Source of the DNA: Nocardia acididurans
GTDB lineage: Bacteria > Actinomycetota > Actinomycetes > Mycobacteriales > Mycobacteriaceae
Reading direction: 5' to 3'
DNA length: 64,000 nt
Assembly (NCBI RefSeq): GCF_016741815.1
Contig: NZ_JAERRJ010000001.1
Span: forward strand, 868,001 to 932,000
Of the stretch, positions 44,519-56,853 are shown piece by piece (position 1 is the stretch's first letter; the number at the start of each line of letters is the position of its first letter). The translations under genes were made by a program, and so were the position numbers. The notes beneath the pieces are model-generated. The model did not search any database, was not told the DNA's origin, and saw nothing but the letters and a program-made list of their open reading frames with translations.

Positions 44519-45994
44519 TCAGCAGCCGGTCGCGATGAGTTTGGTCTCGGTGTATTCCTCGAAGCCCGCCACGCCCATCTCGCGTCCGATGCCGGACTGC
44601 TTGTAGCCGCCGAAGGGGGCGTCGGCCGAATACCAGATGCCGCCGTTCACGCTCAGCGTTCCGGTGCGCACACCCTCGGCCACCCGGCGCAGGCGTTCGG
44701 GATCGGAACCCCATACCGAGCCGGACAGGCCGTAGGGGGAGTCGTTGGCCAGGCGGACGGCATCGTCGTCGCCGTCGTGCGGGATGACCACCAGCACCGG
44801 GCCGAAGATCTCCTCCTGCGCCACCACGGAACTGTTGGGCAGGCCCGCGATCAGGGTGGGTTCGATGAACCAGCCGCTGGTGAGCTGTTCGGGCCGCTTG
44901 CCGCCGGTCACGATGGTGCCGCCCGCGGCGCGGGCGAGGTCGAGATAGCGTTCGACGCGCGCCAGCTGGCGTTCGGAAATCACCGGGCCGCACACGGTTC
45001 CGGGCTTGTTCGGATCGCCGGGCCGGATGCCGCTCAGTGTGCGGGCGGCGATCTCCACGGCCTGCTCGTACCGCGCGCGGGGCACCAGCAGCCGGGTGCT
45101 GATCGCGCAGCCCTGGCCCGCGTGCACGCACACGCCGAAGGCCGCGTAGCTCACGGCGGCGGACAGGTCGGCGTCGTCGAGCACGATGAAGGCCGACTTG
45201 CCGCCCAGCTCCAGGAACACCTTCTTCAATGATGCTGCCGCCGAAGCCATGACGGCTCGGCCGGTCTGTGTCGACCCGGTGAACGAGATCATGTCCACGC
45301 GCGGGTCGGTGACCAGCTGCGCGCCCAGGGCATGATCGCCGGAGGTGACGATATTGACCACGCCCGCCGGAATATCGGTCTCCTCGGCGATGATTCGGCC
45401 CACGAAGGCCGCGCACCAGGGTGTATCGGGCGCGGGCTTGAGCACCACGGTGGTGCCCGCCGCCAGCGCCGGACCGAGTTTGGCGAAGTTGATCTGATGC
45501 GGGAAGTTCCACGGCGTGATCGCCCCGACCACGCCGATCGGCTCCCTGCGCATCCGCCTCGCGCTCTTGATCCCCATCGGCGCGGCGACGCCGAGATCGG
45601 TTTCCCACGAATAGTTTTCGGCGAGGTCGGCGAACCATCCGAGATCCCCGATCGGCCCTTCCAGCTGGGGGCCGCTGGTCAGCATGCGCGGCGCGCCGGC
45701 CTCGGCGATGGTGATGTCGCGCAGTTCCTCGAGGTGCCCGCGCAGCGCGTCCCGCAGCTGCCGCAGGCAGGTCGCGCGGAAGCCGTGCTCGCGGGACCAG
45801 TCGGTGGTGTCGAAGGCGGTGCGCGCGGCGGCCACCGCGGTGTCCATATCCGAGCTGTCGGCGTCGGCCGCGTAGCCGAGGATCTCGCCGGTGGCCGGAT
45901 TCGCGGTCGGGAAAACGCCATTGCCGCCGGGCGTCAACTTGCCGCCTACCAGCAGTTGAGAGCCGCCCTCCGGGGCGTGGCTGCTCGAGGTCAT
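44519..45994 (-). CDS. NAD-dependent aldehyde dehydrogenase (AldA type)
   Basis: 491 aa. GAITPWNFPHQINFAKLGPA, general-base Glu in LELGGKSAFIVL, catalytic Cys in HAGQGCAISTRLL, and EEIFGPVLVVIPHDGD. First gene of the long minus-strand run. Its promoter region (45995-46224) is shared with the CYP123-type P450 and contains three GACACGTGTC-like elements and a KstR-like box. It corresponds to AldA (Rv0768). Confidence 0.9.
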   Translation of the reverse strand: MTSSSHAPEGGSQLLVGGKLTPGGNGVFPTANPATGEILGYAADADSSDMDTAVAAARTAFDTTDWSREHGFRATCLRQLRDALRGHLEELRDITIAEAGAPRMLTSGPQLEGPIGDLGWFADLAENYSWETDLGVAAPMGIKSARRMRREPIGVVGAITPWNFPHQINFAKLGPALAAGTTVVLKPAPDTPWCAAFVGRIIAEETDIPAGVVNIVTSGDHALGAQLVTDPRVDMISFTGSTQTGRAVMASAAASLKKVFLELGGKSAFIVLDDADLSAAVSYAAFGVCVHAGQGCAISTRLLVPRARYEQAVEIAARTLSGIRPGDPNKPGTVCGPVISERQLARVERYLDLARAAGGTIVTGGKRPEQLTSGWFIEPTLIAGLPNSSVVAQEEIFGPVLVVIPHDGDDDAVRLANDSPYGLSGSVWGSDPERLRRVAEGVRTGTLSVNGGIWYSADAPFGGYKQSGIGREMGVAGFEEYTETKLIATGC

Positions 45995-46011
45995 CGGTAG
46001 CTCCCATGCTG

Positions 46012-46031
46012 TCCGGACACGTGTACGGACT
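46012..46031. promoter_or_regulatory. GACACGTGT operator proximal to the aldehyde dehydrogenase
   Basis: A 20-bp near-palindrome centred on ACACGTGT (46017-46024), with flanks GTCCG/CGGAC; only one base pair breaks symmetry. It lies 17 bases upstream of the aldehyde dehydrogenase ATG and shares its core with the cyp51 and TetR operators. Confidence 0.75.
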
Positions 46032-46056
46032 ATAGGTTCGGTGCTTCGGGACGCGC

Positions 46057-46070
46057 AAGAACATGTTCCA
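46057..46070. promoter_or_regulatory. KstR-like box (AAGAACATGTTCCA)
   Basis: Fits TNNAACNNGTTNNA except for the first base. It lies between the divergent aldehyde dehydrogenase and CYP123-type genes, alongside the GACACGTGTC-like sites. Confidence 0.5.
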
Positions 46071-46140
46071 GATCTGGCGCGTTTCGGACGAGCGCTCGAA
46101 TCATTCCGTTGTCAGCTCACGCCCTCGCTAGTACCGTACA

Positions 46141-46164
46141 GACACATGTCCAGCTACGTGTCCG
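46141..46164. promoter_or_regulatory. GACACGTGTC-like operators proximal to the P450
   Basis: GACACATGTC (46141-46150) differs from the operator core by one central base; CTACGTGTCC (46155-46164) is a half-matching second copy 14 bp on. They lie about 60-85 bases upstream of the P450 start. Confidence 0.6.
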
Positions 46165-46224
46165 TCGTGGCTGGATCGCGTCTGTCAGCGTCGATGAACG
46201 CGTTATCGAATACGAGGTGAGACG

Positions 46225-48421
<2,197 letters not shown>

Positions 48422-48430
48422 GGAGCCGAA

Positions 48431-48979
48431 ATGCCCTGGCAGCGTGAAGAACTCGACGAGATGGTGAACCGCTGGGTGGTGGAGAACCAGCGTTGCGAAG
48501 CACTCGGCGACTGGAAACCCCTGGCAGACTTCTACACCGAGGACGCCACCTACGGCTGGAACTACGGGCCGCAGCAGGAATTCATGGCCGTCGGCCGCGA
48601 CGAGATCCGCGACATCGCCCTCGGCCAGGAGATGTTCGGCCTCGAGGGCTGGACGTATCCATACCAGGAATTCGTGATCGACGAACGCAGCGGCAGCGTC
48701 ATCGGCTTCTGGAAACAGGTCAACGAGTCCAGCCGCGCCGACGGCCGCCCCTACAGCCCGGAGGGCATCGGCGGCAGCTGGTTCCGCTACGCCGGGAACT
48801 ACCGGTGGTCCTGGCAGCGCGACTTCTTCGACTTCGGCAATGTCACAGCGCTTTTCGTCGAGATGATGCAGGACGACGCGCTCTCGAACGGTATGCAGAA
48901 ACGCATCCAGCGGTCCATCTCCGGCGAACCGCTGAAAGGCTGGTACCCGGTCGGCGAGGGGCCGGTACCACAGTGGTGA
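48431..48979 (+). CDS. NTF2/SnoaL-like protein
   Basis: 182 aa, slightly long for the fold. Aromatic-rich sequence with WKPLADFYTEDATYGWNY, GRDEIRDIALGQEMFG and RYAGNYRWSWQRDFFDFGNV. It could be a binding protein or isomerase for the cluster's product. It is nine bases after the ferredoxin stop and overlaps the next gene as GTGA. Confidence 0.78.
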   Translation: MPWQREELDEMVNRWVVENQRCEALGDWKPLADFYTEDATYGWNYGPQQEFMAVGRDEIRDIALGQEMFGLEGWTYPYQEFVIDERSGSVIGFWKQVNESSRADGRPYSPEGIGGSWFRYAGNYRWSWQRDFFDFGNVTALFVEMMQDDALSNGMQKRIQRSISGEPLKGWYPVGEGPVPQW

Positions 48980-50223
48980 CCAGCCGATACGCCGGACTCA
49001 CTCGCGCCGAGCTCGCCGCGCTGGTGCCGGAACTGCTGCTGTGCGGGCACCTCATCGACCGCGCCGGAATGGCCCACGCCATCGGCGCTTTCGGCCGCAC
49101 GGGCATGACCGAGGTGGCCATCGAGGAATGGCGGCTGGCCAGCCCGGTCTACACCCGCCGCATGCGCCGCGCCCTCGGCATCACCGGGGACGGGGTGGAC
49201 GCCATCTTCAAAGGCTTCCAACTCGATATCGGCGCACCACCGCAGTTCATGGACTTCCGCTACCGCGTGCACGATCACGACCACGGCGAATTCCACCTCG
49301 ACCACTGCGGCGCGCTCGCCGATGTGGAACCGATGGGGGAGGAATACGTGGTGGCCATGTGCCATCACATCGAGGACCCCACCTTCGACGCCACCGCCAT
49401 GGCCACCAATCCGCACGCGCGCATCCGGCCCGTACACCGGCCGCCGCGCGTCCCCGCGGACCGGAAACCGGTGTGCGCGTGGACCGTCACCATCGATCCG
49501 GACGCCGAACCGGTGGAACCCGCGACCGAGGCGCTGGCCGGAACACGTGCCGCCCGAGTGGAACTGGCGGAAATCGACCGTGCCGACAGAGGCCGGGCGG
49601 ACTATGCCGGACCACTGCTGAGCGATATCCAGTGGGTGGACTTCTCCCGCTCGGCGCTCATCCGCATCGCCGATGAGGTTGCGCTGCAACACCATCTGCT
49701 CACCCTCGGATTCCGCACGGCCGTCGACGCGCGCACCGACGCCGCGACCGGACTCGACATCGTGCGGAAGCAGTTCACCGGCATCGCCGGTCTCACCAGC
49801 GAAAGACTGTGCGGTGCACTGGGTCTCGGGAACGATGCCGCCGCGCTGGCCAAGGTGCTACGGCTGCATCCCGCTCTGAACCCCGCCGCCTACGTGGACG
49901 CCGAGGTGTCCAGCGAAACCCACGGCGGGGAGCGCATCGTCGAATTGCGGCTCGGCCGCGACTGCGGGGCGGTCGCCGACGGCGCGTGGGCGGGACTGCT
50001 GGAACCGGATCACCTCGCACCCCTCGACGCCCTCGTGCGCGGCGTCGACCCGCATTTCCACTGCCTGGTCCGCGCGGCCGACAGCCGGGCGCTCACCATC
50101 GAAATCCGCCGTGCCGCAATGCCGTTCCGGGAGGCGCCGGAGGTCGCCATCACCCGATTCAGCACCGGAGCCGCCTTCACGTTCGCCGAACGCGGCGTTC
50201 CCCTACCCCTCACCGTTCTCTAG
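48976..50223 (+). CDS. Unknown 415-aa protein of the P450 cluster
   Basis: Family not recognised. GTG 48976 overlaps the previous stop. Notable are a His/Asp-rich core VHDHDHGEFHLDHCGALADV, then AMCHHIEDPTFDATA, which could bind metal, and helical N- and C-terminal parts. No signal peptide or membrane helix. The position between a SnoaL-like protein and an acyl-CoA ligase, inside a coupled operon, argues for a metabolic enzyme acting on the same substrate. Confidence 0.7.
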   Translation: MTSRYAGLTRAELAALVPELLLCGHLIDRAGMAHAIGAFGRTGMTEVAIEEWRLASPVYTRRMRRALGITGDGVDAIFKGFQLDIGAPPQFMDFRYRVHDHDHGEFHLDHCGALADVEPMGEEYVVAMCHHIEDPTFDATAMATNPHARIRPVHRPPRVPADRKPVCAWTVTIDPDAEPVEPATEALAGTRAARVELAEIDRADRGRADYAGPLLSDIQWVDFSRSALIRIADEVALQHHLLTLGFRTAVDARTDAATGLDIVRKQFTGIAGLTSERLCGALGLGNDAAALAKVLRLHPALNPAAYVDAEVSSETHGGERIVELRLGRDCGAVADGAWAGLLEPDHLAPLDALVRGVDPHFHCLVRAADSRALTIEIRRAAMPFREAPEVAITRFSTGAAFTFAERGVPLPLTVL

Positions 50224-50255
50224 ATTCCGCGCAGTACCCCAGGAAGTGAAAAGCC

Positions 50256-51863
50256 ATGGCCCGCAACTTCGCCGACCTCTTCGAACACGCCGCCGACGCC
50301 ATGCCCGACCGCACCGCGCTCATCGCCGGTGACCGGCGGCTCACCTTCCGGGAACTCGACGAACGAGCCAACCGGCTGGCCCACCACCTCGCCGCCGCCG
50401 GAGCCGGGCCGGGCACGCATATCGGCTACCACATGCACAACAGCGCCGAGACGCTGGAAACCCTGATCGCCTGCTTCAAGATTCGCGCGGTACCGATCAA
50501 CATCAACTACCGGTACCAGGCCGACGAACTGCGCTACGTCTACGACAACGCCGACCTGGAAATGGTCGTGCACCACCGCTGCTACGCGCCGCTCATCGAA
50601 GAGGTGCGGCCGCAGACGCCGAAACTGCGGCACGCGCTCGTGGTCGAGGACGATCAGGGCGGGCACGACCTGCCCAGCGGCTCCGTGCCCTATGAGCAGG
50701 CCGTCGAAAGCGGCTCGACGGCACGGGATTTCGGCGACCGTAGCGCCGACGACCGCTTCATGATGTACACCGGCGGCACCACCGGGCTGCCCAAGGGCGT
50801 CATGTGGCGGCAGGAGGACATGTGGCGGGTGCTCGGCGGCGGCATCGACTTCTACACCGGGGAACCCGTCGCCGACGAATACCAGCAGTCCCGGGTCGGC
50901 GGCCAGGCCCAGCCCACCCTGTGGTTCGTGCTGCCGCCGCTCATCCACGCCGCCGCCATGATGCCGACCTTCACCGCACTGTGGTCCGGCAACGCGGTGC
51001 TGTTCACGCCGCGCTTCGACCCCGAACGCATCTGGCAGACGGTGGCGCGGGAGCGGCCCAACATTCTCGTCATCACCGGGGACGCCATGGCGCGTCCGCT
51101 CATCGACGCCTATCGGGCCGCGCCCGTGGACGCCGCGTCCCTGTGGTCCATCGGATCCGGTGCGGCGCTGCTGTCGCAGCCGGTGAAAAATCAACTGCTG
51201 GAACTGTTTCCGAGCACGGTGCTGACGGACTCCATCGGCTCCTCCGAAACCGGGTTCGGCGGAATCGGTTTCGCGCAGAAGGATGACGATCCGGGGCGCG
51301 GGCCGCGGGTCAGCGTGGGCCGGGGCGCGCTCGTCGTCGACGACGACGGACATCCCGTGCCGCCCGGCTCCGAGGGCTGGGTGGCCAAGACCGGCAATGT
51401 GCCCATCGGCTACTACAAGGATCCGGCGAAGACCGCCGGGCTGTTCCGCACCGTCGACGGCATGCGCATGGTGATCACCGACGACCGGGCGCGAGTCGAG
51501 GCCGACGGGTCGGTGACGCTCATCGGGCGCGGCAACATGGTCGTGAACACCGGCGGCGAGAAGGTCTTCCCCGAGGAAGTCGAGGCCATCGTCAAAGCGC
51601 ACGACTCGGTGTACGACGCCGTCGTCATCGGGGTGCCGCACGAGCGGTGGGGGCAGCAGGTGGCGGCCGTCATCTCCGCCGCGCATCCGGCGGTCGACTT
51701 CGCCGGGCTGGACCGGCATGTGCGCGCCCACCTGGCCGGATACAAACTGCCGCGCCGGGTGTGGGTGGCCGACACGGTCTCGCGCACGCCCAGCGGTAAG
51801 CCCGACTATCGCTGGGCCAAGGCCTACGCGGCCTCCCGGGAAGCCGATCACGAAGTCCGATAA
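50256..51863 (+). CDS. Acyl-CoA ligase, FadD19-like
   Basis: 535 aa, ANL superfamily: P-loop MYTGGTTGLPKGVMW, TDSIGSSETGFGG (A5), RGNMVVNTGGEKVFPEEVEA hinge, and C-terminal Lys in RTPSGKPDYRWAK. From memory the motifs and ending match FadD19, the ligase activating C26 sterol-side-chain acids made by CYP125. ATG 50256 lies 32 bases after the unknown gene. It would feed the carboxylated side chain to beta-oxidation, linking this cluster with the CYP125 and hydratase genes elsewhere in the window. Confidence 0.87.
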   Translation: MARNFADLFEHAADAMPDRTALIAGDRRLTFRELDERANRLAHHLAAAGAGPGTHIGYHMHNSAETLETLIACFKIRAVPININYRYQADELRYVYDNADLEMVVHHRCYAPLIEEVRPQTPKLRHALVVEDDQGGHDLPSGSVPYEQAVESGSTARDFGDRSADDRFMMYTGGTTGLPKGVMWRQEDMWRVLGGGIDFYTGEPVADEYQQSRVGGQAQPTLWFVLPPLIHAAAMMPTFTALWSGNAVLFTPRFDPERIWQTVARERPNILVITGDAMARPLIDAYRAAPVDAASLWSIGSGAALLSQPVKNQLLELFPSTVLTDSIGSSETGFGGIGFAQKDDDPGRGPRVSVGRGALVVDDDGHPVPPGSEGWVAKTGNVPIGYYKDPAKTAGLFRTVDGMRMVITDDRARVEADGSVTLIGRGNMVVNTGGEKVFPEEVEAIVKAHDSVYDAVVIGVPHERWGQQVAAVISAAHPAVDFAGLDRHVRAHLAGYKLPRRVWVADTVSRTPSGKPDYRWAKAYAASREADHEVR

Positions 51864-51937
51864 CGCGTTATGGAACGGATGGCCATCGGGCCGCCCATTG
51901 AACGAGATAGCAGCATGATACCTATTACAAATCCTGT

Positions 51938-51951
51938 GAGAACCTGTTCTA
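51938..51951. promoter_or_regulatory. KstR-like box (GAGAACCTGTTCTA)
   Basis: Fits TNNAACNNGTTNNA except the first base. It ends 8 bases before the ATG of the acetoacetate-decarboxylase-like gene, implying an internal promoter and perhaps a very short or absent leader. Confidence 0.55.
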
Positions 51952-51959
51952 ATTCTGAT

Positions 51960-52670
51960 ATGGCAGAGGCGCATCCCGTACAGGGCGAACAGGTCCGCAT
52001 GCCGGTGGAGATCCGCCACGCCGACGCGAGTTCGGCGATCTTCCTGGTCGACGCCGCCGCCGCGGCCGAACTGCTCGCACCCGCCGGGCTCGCACCCCTC
52101 ACCGTGCTGCCGGGCAAAGCCGTCTGCTCCCTGGCCTTCGTCCGCTACGTCGACGGCGACCTCGGGCCGTACCACGAATTCGCCTTCTCGCTCATGGCAC
52201 GGCAGTCCGGGCGGCGCGACAGCACCGGCGCGTACATCCACTGGCTGCCGGTGAACCAGAGCTTCACCTGCGAAGCGGGACAGTCCATCTGGGGCTTCCC
52301 CAAACTCATGGCCGACATCGACATCACCCCCGTACGCGGCGGCCACCGCTGTGAAGTCCGGATCGACGGCGAACTCGTTGTCGCCCTGCGGATCTCCAAC
52401 GGCCTGCCCATGCCCGCGGGCGCGGGCGGCGCATCCATCGACGCGTACACGCACCGCAACGGAATCCTGCGGCGCACACCGTGGCTCATGGATCCGTCCC
52501 AGGTGCGCGGACGGCCCGGCGGCGCGCGCGTGGAACTCGGCACGCACCCCGTCTCCGAGCAGCTACGCGCCCTCGGCCTGCCCAAGACCGCCCTGTTCTC
52601 CAGCCGAATCGGGCAACTCCGTATGACTTTCAGCGACGCCACCACGGTGTTGCGGACCCGGGAGGGATGA
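51960..52670 (+). CDS. Acetoacetate decarboxylase-family protein
   Basis: 236 aa, ADC-like fold (LTVLPGKAVCSLAFVRYVDG, YHEFAFSLMARQSGR, SIWGFPKLMADIDI). The catalytic Lys may lie in WGFPKLMAD, the usual position. ATG 51960 is favoured because the KstR-like box precedes it directly; the upstream ATG at 51870 would bury that box in the gene. No ribosome-binding site is evident. It may decarboxylate a beta-keto acid or act as a hydratase in ring or side-chain breakdown. Confidence 0.78.
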   Translation: MAEAHPVQGEQVRMPVEIRHADASSAIFLVDAAAAAELLAPAGLAPLTVLPGKAVCSLAFVRYVDGDLGPYHEFAFSLMARQSGRRDSTGAYIHWLPVNQSFTCEAGQSIWGFPKLMADIDITPVRGGHRCEVRIDGELVVALRISNGLPMPAGAGGASIDAYTHRNGILRRTPWLMDPSQVRGRPGGARVELGTHPVSEQLRALGLPKTALFSSRIGQLRMTFSDATTVLRTREG

Positions 52671-53441
52671 ATGACTCGCCTAGCGCTCGTCACCGGAGCG
52701 GCCAGCGGCATGGGCCGCATCGTCGCCCAGCGACTCGCCGCCGCCGGCTGGCAGGTGGCCGCCGTCGACCTCAACGGTGACGGACTCGCCGAAACCGCCA
52801 AACGGTCACCGAACATGCACGGCTACGTCTGCGACGTCTCCGACACCGACCAGGTGCACGCCGTCGTCGAGAAGGTGCGCGCCGAACTCGGCACCATCGA
52901 CCGGCTCGTCCACGCCGCCGGCATGGCGCACGTGCACGCCTCCGCCCTCGACCACGACGTCCGCCAGATCCGGAAGATGATGGACGTCAACTACATCGGC
53001 ACCGTCAACTTCTGCCAGGCCGTCATCCCCGCCATGAAACAGGCGCGCACCGGCGAAGTCGTCCTGTTCGCCTCCGTCGCCGGCTGGCTGCCCTCACCCG
53101 GCATGGCCGGATACTCCGCCTCCAAGTTCGCGGTCATCGGATTCATCGACAGCCTCGCCTACGAACTGAAGGACAGCGGCGTCCGGCTGCTCGGCCTCTG
53201 CCCGCCCATGGTGGAAACCCCCTTCCTGGAATCGGTGCGGAAGGAAAACGAATCCGTCCTCGGCGGCCAAGGCGGCATGAGCCCCGAAGGCGTCGTCGAC
53301 GCCCTCGAAAAAGCATTGTCCAAGCCGAAGAACCCGCTTTTCGTCTTCCCCGGACAGGCCTACCCCACCTACCTCATGCGGCGCTTCCTGCCCGGCGTCA
53401 TGCGCGCCGTCGTCGCCCGCATGGTGAAGCCGACGGACTAG
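52671..53441 (+). CDS. Short-chain dehydrogenase/reductase
   Basis: 256 aa. Cofactor motif LALVTGAASGMGRIVAQRLA, catalytic YSASK in GMAGYSASKFAVIGFID, active-site Ser in LFASVAGWLP. ATG 52671 directly abuts the previous TGA. The C-terminal tail (FVFPGQAYPTYLMRRFLPGV) resembles membrane-associated SDRs acting on lipophilic substrates. It is the last gene of the run before two hairpins. Confidence 0.88.
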   Translation: MTRLALVTGAASGMGRIVAQRLAAAGWQVAAVDLNGDGLAETAKRSPNMHGYVCDVSDTDQVHAVVEKVRAELGTIDRLVHAAGMAHVHASALDHDVRQIRKMMDVNYIGTVNFCQAVIPAMKQARTGEVVLFASVAGWLPSPGMAGYSASKFAVIGFIDSLAYELKDSGVRLLGLCPPMVETPFLESVRKENESVLGGQGGMSPEGVVDALEKALSKPKNPLFVFPGQAYPTYLMRRFLPGVMRAVVARMVKPTD

Positions 53442-53487
53442 CTCCGTCGGGGTGCCGAGTCGTGCTCCGATCGGCACCCGCAACCAG

Positions 53488-53521
53488 CGCTGGGCACTCG
53501 GGGCTCTGCGAGTGCCCAGCG
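53488..53521 (+). terminator. Terminator hairpin after the P450/FadD operon
   Basis: Perfect 13-bp stem 53488-53500 / 53509-53521 with an 8-base loop. A second hairpin (53450-53458 / 53471-53479) lies just upstream. No T run. The rest of the 241-base gap to the ABC gene holds nothing else recognisable. Confidence 0.68.
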
Positions 53522-53682
53522 TTGTGTCACCCCCACACCGCAACTCACCAGCGAATATTCAGTGGACCGCTCCCCGCCTCCCGGGGCACGATGCTATGTG
53601 CCCTGAGGGGGTTCGCGGGCACAGCCCCTGAGAGCCCCCGGAGAGTTCGGGTAATCCTCGGACACAATTCGAGAGGGGAGTG

Positions 53683-55470
<1,788 letters not shown>

Positions 55471-55597
55471 CGGTGAAATCCGCGCCGCAGTCGAACCGGC
55501 GCTGGCAGAAACGTGGCGGGCCGCCACACACGGGTAGCGGTGGCCCGCTGAGGGGCTCGAAGACCTCGCCCACGGAGGCGCGGGGTGGAGCCCCATG

Positions 55598-55624
55598 GGT
55601 CCGGGGGCTTCAGGCCCCCGGACC
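55598..55624. terminator. GC-rich hairpin downstream of the ABC gene
   Basis: Perfect 11-bp stem 55598-55608 / 55614-55624 with a 5-base loop, at the start of the repeat region between the convergent ABC and hydratase genes. Confidence 0.6.
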
Positions 55625-55630
55625 TACCCC

Positions 55631-55795
55631 CGGGTTGCTGGCCGCGGTCTGTAGGGGTTCGGGGCCTGGACCTGTACCCTTCCTCCGGGTTGCTGGCCGC
55701 GGTCTGTAGGGGTTCGGGGCCTGGACCTGTACCCTTCCTCCGGGTTGCTGGCCGCGGTCTGTAGGGGTTCGGGGCCTGGACCTGTACCCTTCCTT
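55631..55795. repeat. Three tandem copies of a 55-bp repeat
   Basis: Copies start at 55631, 55686 and 55741 and are essentially identical (each begins CGGGTTGCTGGCCGCGGTCT); a decayed fourth copy (GTGCCGGCCGCAGG, then GGGGTTCGGGGGCT) follows to about 55835. The whole 421-base gap (55471-55891) is non-coding: hairpins flank the array on both sides. No mobile-element ends are seen. Confidence 0.9.
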
Positions 55796-55864
55796 CCAGG
55801 TGCCGGCCGCAGGCCTAGGGGGGTTCGGGGGCTTAGCCCCCGTCTCCCCTTTCCACCAGGGGGT

Positions 55865-55883
55865 GTGGGGGCGAAGCCCCCAC
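55865..55883. terminator. Hairpin downstream of the hydratase gene
   Basis: GTGGGGGC (55865-55872) / GCCCCCAC (55876-55883) with loop GAA; read on the minus strand it comes just after the hydratase stop at 55892. No T run. Confidence 0.55.
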
Positions 55884-55891
55884 GTAAACCC

Positions 55892-56716
55892 TTACTTCCC
55901 TTGGAAGTTCGGCTTGCGCTTCTCGGCGAAGGCGCGCGGGCCCTCCTTCGCGTCGTCGCTGCGGAAGACCGGCAGGCCCACCTTGGCGTCGATCTTGAAG
56001 GCTTCCTCCTCGTGCAGGCCCTCGGTGTCGCGGATGACCTTCAGGATCGCCTGCACGGCCAGCGGGCCGTTGTTGTTGATGAGTTCGGCGAGTTCGAGGG
56101 CCTTGTCGAGGGCGGTGCCGTCCGGGACCACGTGACCGATGAGGCCGTACTCCTTGGCCTCGGCGGCGGTGATGTGACGGCCGGTCAGCAGGAGATCCGC
56201 CGCGACGGTGTACGGGATCTGGCGGGGGAGGCGTACCGCGGAGCCACCCATCGGGAACAGACTCCACTTCGCTTCGGAGATACCGAATTTCGCGCTCTCA
56301 CCCGCGACGCGGATATCGGTGCCCTGGAGAATCTCGGTACCACCGGCGATGGCCGCACCCTCGACGGCGGCGATCAGCGGCTTGGTCAGGCGGCGACCCT
56401 TGAGCAGACCCGGTATGCGGGTCGGATCGAAGCGGCTGCCCTCGGTCATATTGTCGGCCGGGCTGGACTTGCTCATGTTCTTCAGATCCGCGCCCGCGCA
56501 GAACGCGCCGCCCGCACCGGTGAGGATGCAGGAGCGGATCTCCGGATCGTTGTCGACCTGATCCCACGCGTCGACCATGATCGCCAGCATCTCGCCGGTC
56601 AGCGCGTTCTTCGCCTTGGGCCGGTTCATGGTGACGATGAGCGTCGCGCCACGCTTCTCGACGAGAGCGTGCGGCTCGGTGGTGTTGCTACTCGTTTCAG
56701 CAGTCGCGGTGGTCAT
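55892..56716 (-). CDS. Enoyl-CoA hydratase, EchA19-like
   Basis: 274 aa crotonase: the oxyanion-hole segment [15 protein letters not shown] and the glycine-rich [20 protein letters not shown]; the catalytic Glu equivalent lies in [14 protein letters not shown]. EchA19 of M. tuberculosis hydrates enoyl-CoA steroid side-chain intermediates and belongs to the KstR regulon; a KstR-like box lies 71 bases upstream here. ATG 56716 follows GGAAGGG; a further ATG at 56737 is possible but less well placed. Identification as EchA19 proper is tentative. Confidence 0.83.
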   Translation of the reverse strand: MTTATAETSSNTTEPHALVEKRGATLIVTMNRPKAKNALTGEMLAIMVDAWDQVDNDPEIRSCILTGAGGAFCAGADLKNMSKSSPADNMTEGSRFDPTRIPGLLKGRRLTKPLIAAVEGAAIAGGTEILQGTDIRVAGESAKFGISEAKWSLFPMGGSAVRLPRQIPYTVAADLLLTGRHITAAEAKEYGLIGHVVPDGTALDKALELAELINNNGPLAVQAILKVIRDTEGLHEEEAFKIDAKVGLPVFRSDDAKEGPRAFAEKRKPNFQGK

Positions 56717-56787
56717 CGCCGACCCTTCCTTCGTCATGGCCAATCTGGTGATTCGGGACGAAAGTACCCCGCACCGTTGTACAGAAC

Positions 56788-56801
56788 AATAACGTGTTCT
56801 A
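56788..56801. promoter_or_regulatory. KstR-like box (AATAACGTGTTCTA)
   Basis: Keeps AAC-NN-GTT and the final A; only the first base departs from the consensus. It lies between the divergent hydratase and aldehyde dehydrogenase genes. Confidence 0.5.
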
Positions 56802-56853
56802 GTTTGGATCATGGTGACCGCCGTCACGGGCGGCAAGTTATGGAGAGGTCCTC

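Noticed and set aside
44508..46064. A 769-residue frame covering the SDR and most of the aldehyde dehydrogenase region
   Set aside because: Only the last 250 residues look like protein; the rest is a high-GC shadow of the aldehyde dehydrogenase gene in another frame.
51870..51959. Upstream ATG 51870 for the acetoacetate-decarboxylase-like gene
   Set aside because: It would bury a KstR-like box in the coding sequence, and the extra residues do not resemble the family.
55631..55835. 55-bp repeats as a CRISPR array
   Set aside because: The copies abut with no unique spacers, the unit is too long, and no cas genes are near.
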